64,000 bases of DNA from positions 19,701,965-19,765,964 of the forward strand of contig NC_034438.1 of assembly GCF_002078875.1 (NCBI RefSeq), written 5' to 3'. The DNA comes from Numida meleagris (taxonomy: Eukaryota; Chordata; Aves; Galliformes; Numididae). Of the stretch, positions 59,701 to 64,000 are shown one piece after another. The translations under genes were made by a program, and so were the position numbers. The notes under the pieces were generated by a model, which did not search any database, was not told where the DNA came from, and saw nothing but the letters and a program-made list of their open reading frames with translations. Every line of letters starts with the position of its first letter. Position 1 is the stretch's first letter.

Positions 59701-61119
59701 TCAAACTGACCGAAGTGTGTACTGAATCACAGGCAGGTGTAATCAAACCCTAGAAATTTGTATATTCTTTCTCTTCAGAGCTATGAAAATTATAATTCAA
59801 TTTTTTCTTACAGTTTTTTAAACACAGAATCTCTTTATGTGTTTTCCAAACATATAAAACATTTATTTTAATCTAGAGCATGAAGTCACCTTCACCCCCA
59901 ATGCCTGAATACCTTCCAGTATATGACTGAGAAATACGTGTCAAGCCTGTTTTATTCCAGAAAGAAAATTATGAGTAATCAAGTGCTTCAGATTGATGTA
60001 GTTTTTATCAATATTGTATGAAGTGCTTAAAGTTGTCACTGTGACTATAGGTGAATGGTGCTATTTCTGTACACAAGGGAAGGAATGGTGAAGACAGGCC
60101 TTATTCTGGTCCTATGTCCTGAGGAGTTCTTTTTGGAATTAGATTGAACCAGAATAACTCTCTTCCACAGAGGTCATCTTCATCTCAGTGGTAAATAAAA
60201 ACACTAGAAATATAACTGCCAAATAATACTAAGCATTTATACAACCCACAGAACTTAATGGAACCAATACATTGAAGTCAGTGGGCAGAATGAGGGCAAC
60301 CTTGAACATATCAGTATCTCAAAAAATTCTAGGAAACTTGTAAAGAACAGATTAGAGACAGACATTCCATCTAGATTTTTTAAAATCCAGTGCACGTCTC
60401 TCAACAAACAAACAAAAAAGAAAATCAGTCTGCCAACCATTATTTTCAAGTTCTTTTACCTTTGGGCTAAAATGGTACTTTTTATTTTTACATTTGCCAA
60501 ATACATACTGCTACCCTCTAATCCCCTCTTCCAAAATTAAGTCTTCATTCCATTTTAATAAAGCAGAGCTTTTGCTATCATTCCATTCTAGTTTACAGCA
60601 AAACAAGTCTGATTGTGTTTGTGGTAATGAAAAGGGTTTTCTGATTCAAGGCTGTCTCCTTCTAAAGGAGCACCTCAGTTATCAGTAACATCTCAGGGAA
60701 GGAAAAGCAAGACTAATAATCATACAGATGCTGCATTAAAAATTTCTTTGTCATCCACCTATTCATGATTGTGGAGTTTTTCAGTATTAAACATTAATCT
60801 ATATGTGTTTGCTTTAAACTTCATCAGACAAAAAATAGCACACACATATGCTCACAAAAAAGACAAGCAATTAATCAGCTTTATTAAGAAATAAAGAGAA
60901 AACTGAAGCAAGCAAGAAATAAAAATGTGTTCTGGACCATGTTATTTAAAAAGCCCTAGGAGAGCAAAAACTGTTAATTTGGCAGCAAATCTCAGTGAAT
61001 TTGAATAGTAAATAATCTTTAGATAACACTAATTATGAAGATGCTTCAAAAACTATTGCTGCAACTGTCAAAACACCTTCTATAGCTCTATTCTGTGAGA
61101 AAAATGTTATCAAGCATTT
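53742..61119. other. Gene-free stretch
   Basis: The longest feature-poor part of the window. It holds a 30-bp-period duplication (57256-57308), a perfect AT-rich palindrome at 58528-58543, and two AGTCAATGG/AAGTCAGTGG words (57979-57990 and 60272-60286). The 154-codon minus frame at 54414-54878 is the longest unexplained frame, but it has no recognisable domain and no splice or codon evidence, so I do not call it a gene. Confidence 0.4.
57256..57308. repeat. Two-copy direct repeat, 30-bp period
   Basis: ACGGGTTCACATTATTAACA at 57256 recurs at 57286 as ACGGGTTCACAAATTAACAA. It looks like a local duplication with a small indel. Confidence 0.75.
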
Positions 61120-61124
61120 GAAAT

Positions 61125-61708
61125 TGTCCTGGATCCAGCTGGGACAGAGTTGATTTTTTCTTCATAGTGTCTGGTACGATACTCTGTTTTGGCTTTGGGA
61201 GAAAAACAATGTTGACAACACACCAACATCTTTAGATGTTGCTGAGCAGGGCTGCGCAGAGCCAAAGACATTTCGGTTTTTCAGCTTCTCATACTGTCCT
61301 GCCAATGAGGGGGCTGAGAGAGCACAATGAGGTGGGAGGGAACACAACCAGCACAGCTGACCTAAGACGACCAAAGGGATATTCCATAATATATAGCATC
61401 ACGTGAGGAAATTATAAAACGGAGGGGAGTTAGCTGAGGGGGCAGCCATTGTTAGGGACTGGCTGGGCATCGGTCAGTGAGTGGCAAGCAACTGATTGTG
61501 CATCACTTGTTTCATAAAATATAGATATATATAGTTATAGTTCTTGTTAGTATCTTTCTCTCTTCCTTTTCTGTCTTAGTAGACAGTTTATATTTCAACC
61601 TATGAGTTCTTCCTTTTTTTTCCACTTCTTTCCCCTATCCCGCTGGGAAGGTGGGGAGTGAGAGAAAGGCTGTGTGGTGCTGAGCTGCTGCCAAGTTTAA
61701 CAACAGTA
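61125..61708 (+). mobile_element. Solo LTR, avian ERVL-type, plus strand
   Basis: Begins TGTCCTGGATCCAGCTGGGA and ends near AAGTTTAACAACAGTA, matching the start and end wording of a widespread avian LTR group (TGTCCTGGATTCAGCTGGGA ... TTAAACCACGACA, recalled from memory). A TATAAAA box is at 61413-61419. The T/C-rich stretch and CCCCTATCCCGCTGGGAAGG near 61632-61651 are typical of its 3' third. GAAAT occurs directly before the element (61120-61124) and at 61709-61713, a 5-bp target duplication as expected for ERVL-type integrases. No internal proviral genes are present. The exact last bases are slightly uncertain because the CA end has decayed. Confidence 0.88.
61413..61419 (+). promoter_or_regulatory. 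TATA box of the ERVL-type solo LTR
   Basis: TATAAAA about 290 bp into the LTR, at the U3/R boundary position. It would direct transcription rightwards. Confidence 0.6.
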
Positions 61709-61713
61709 GAAAT

Positions 61714-63511
61714 GAATAGCATCCTTTCAACAGGTTGACTTAAATGTTCATATGGCTATAACAACACAGATTTCATGAAGCTTCATTCCCATGGAAAGTC
61801 AAGAACACTACTGACACCTGAGTGAAAAAATGGAATGCATAACAAAAACCATAATTATTGTAGAAAACAAATACCTTATTATTAAAAGATACTTCATCAA
61901 CAAAGATCCACTGAGATATAAGCACCTAGATGTGTTTTTATATTTCTTGGGGAATACCTGCCAAGTTATATACCTGCCAAATATTCTGAGCACACACAGT
62001 ACAGAAAGGTCACTGCAAAAATCCTCCTGGGCAACTGGAGGTGATTCTATACTCCATTCGTCCAAAGGTTAAAACATCTTTTTATGCACCTGCTTAACAG
62101 CAGAGAAATGTGTTCAAACCTGTACTTACAAGTGAATGCCCACTCTTGATATGGAATACTAACATTTGTGGTTTCTTCTAGCACTCTTTTTCTTACACGT
62201 GATTCAGAAATCACATGTATTGAGAAACATGAAAGTGAATTCCAAGAATTTCTGGTCTCAAGATTATTTCAGCAGGTGGAGGAAGATCCCACTTACTCTA
62301 CATGTGTGTTCTAAAACTTTTCAATTAGATATTCTTAAATAATAAAATACCAATTCTAAAGCTGAAAGTGATATAGTAGCATTTTTCAAAAAATAATGGT
62401 TTATCAAATGTTATGTATATTACTGATACTTTTCTGTCACCTATTTGCAGCAAAACACATTGGACTAACTCAGAGTCCTCTACCATTTCCTGCATGGACT
62501 CCTGTCATGATGTAAAGAGAATAAATCCTCTTACCCCAAAGACACCCAGATAGTGGCAACGTATCCAAAAGAGTCTCTCTTTCTCCAGGCATTAATTCCC
62601 AGTTGCATCAAAATCTGTGGACTGACATTCTGTAATACTTAATTAGCTCTGACAAGGGTAAATTTTACTTATTTTGTTTTCATATCCTACAAAAACATTT
62701 TGTTTTTATTAATATTCAACCTGAAGTAACATAGGAAGAACAACAAAAAACAATCAGCCACAATAACATTTTTACCTGACTGATACTTGGTTTAGGTATT
62801 TTCTTATTTACCATGAAAACTGATACGTCCAGTAAGTTGTTGTCTACAGAAGAATTTAGGAAAAAAGGGATGGAAAAATGTTCAAAGTGTTCTTCCTCTT
62901 TCAAAGGCTCCTTGGTCAATTTTTCTATTTTTCTCTAACTGGTGACAATAATAAAATCAAGCTTCTCAATAAATTATTTATTATGCTTAAATAAAGCATA
63001 ATTTATGGAATGCAAATACATGGTATATTGGGGAGCTAGTTATTTAACCACAAGTTAAGTTAAATTAACCACATGTTAAATATTATAAAGCAGCTAACCA
63101 AGGACAGCAAGCAGGAAATAGAACTTTCCATGCTTCACTTTGAAAATTTTTCTCCTGATACTATACAAAACAAATTAGCTTCTTTCTAATGGAAGCATAA
63201 ATAGACTCCTGAATGCAGCAACCTCAATGTGCTGTGCTTTCAGGGAAGCTTGTCAGCAGCTGTCTGATCAGCTCTGATCTTGCTTCCCACTGTAAACATC
63301 AAAGATGCCTTTTGTGGCTTGCCATAAAAATATACGTCAGAATCCAGCATGGATTGTTTCTGGTTGTTATCTTCTGGGGACAACAAACTACAGAAATGCT
63401 GCCTGTAGAAATGCTAGAAGAGACCCAGAGAAATTCTCTTCACTCGGCTTCAACAACTCTTCTTTGCCCCTTTTGCTACTGTTACTATAGCTATGTTAAT
63501 TAGTCTTTCAA
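61714..63511. other. Gene-free stretch
   Basis: AT-rich, with only short overlapping frames on both strands. No feature recognised. Confidence 0.5.
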
Positions 63512-63735
63512 GTCACAGAATCAAAGAACTGTAGAGATTGGAAAGGACCTCTGGAGATCACCTAGTCCAACCCCCTGCTAAAGCAGGTTCCCCACAGCAA
63601 GTTCTACAGGTAAGTGTTCAGATGTGTTTTGAGTATTTCCAGAGAAGGAGATACCACAACCTCTCTGGGTGGTCTGTTCCAGTGCTCTGTCACCTTTGAA
63701 GTAAAGAAGTTTTTCACCATGCTCAGATGGGACTA
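63512..63735 (-). mobile_element. CR1 LINE 3' fragment, minus strand
   Basis: Starts with the remnant tail TCACAGAATCAAAGAACTGT and then TTGGAAAGGACCTCTGGAGA. It contains the 3' UTR word AACCCCCTGCTAAAGCAGGT and the C-terminal coding remnant up to AAGAAGTTTTTCACCATGCT at about 63703. Subfamily wording resembles the copy at 18500-19320, read in the other orientation. Confidence 0.93.
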
Positions 63736-64000
63736 AATAGGCAAATTTTTTAGTGTCTTGAGTGCCAAACTCAACAAGTTTAACATCAGACACATCAGAA
63801 TCAGTCTACCTGTATTTTTACACAGAGTAGACCAGATCTTTGATAGATCTTCACAGTACAATGGCTTCACTCCTTCTGCGTCATATTCTGTACTCAGTTA
63901 CGCTGGTAATGTTTATGACATTGATCCCTCATTGTTACAGAGTAGTATTAATGCTGATGAGAACAGAACACTAACCACAGCAGAACATCACTTTTAGAAT
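63736..64000. other. Window-edge spacer
   Basis: No recognised feature. A 79-codon frame runs to the edge but has no domain. Confidence 0.4.

Overview
The window looks like nuclear DNA from a bird. The evidence is the dominance of CR1 LINE fragments, several ending in the tandem 8-base 3' tail (ATTCTATG units) typical of avian CR1, together with two avian-type solo LTRs and one old hAT DNA transposon. The base composition is AT-leaning. I find no intact protein-coding gene, rRNA, tRNA or CRISPR array. The only protein-like reading frames I can assign are decayed transposon enzymes. This reads as intergenic or deep-intronic DNA. No species call is safe from the sequence alone.

Layout. Bases 1-373 are repeated in inverted orientation at 16852-17224; by my base-by-base reading the two arms are identical over 373 bp, and the left arm is cut by the window edge. 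Between the arms lie two CR1 fragments (665-1446 and 15915-16430), a degenerate CA-rich tract (6075-6164), a 260-bp AAAAG microsatellite containing one undetermined base (12409-12669), a CTCF-like motif and a short hairpin. From 17225 to 36.6 kb come a 60-bp-period duplication next to the right arm and further CR1 copies: 18500-19320, 25761-27300 (the best preserved, with recognisable reverse-transcriptase motifs), 28510-28668, 30205-30586, a very old relic at 32690-33155, and 35531-36556.

From 38.6 to 49 kb there are a CR1 fragment, a solo LTR on the minus strand (39832-40336), a CR1 that lacks its 3' end (44266-45002), an ancient L3-like CR1 relic (45465-46335) and two CR1 3' stubs. A hAT-Charlie-like element occupies 52657-53733 and is bounded by an 8-bp target-site duplication; it keeps a relic of the transposase dimerisation domain on the minus strand. 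A second solo LTR lies at 61125-61708 with a 5-bp target duplication. A last CR1 3' end is at 63512-63735.

There is no gene set that works together. The window records successive insertions: ancient amniote CR1/L3-like copies, then a hAT element, then avian CR1 and LTR elements. I did not find an undescribed coding system. The feature most worth following up is the perfect inverted repeat spanning 17.2 kb.
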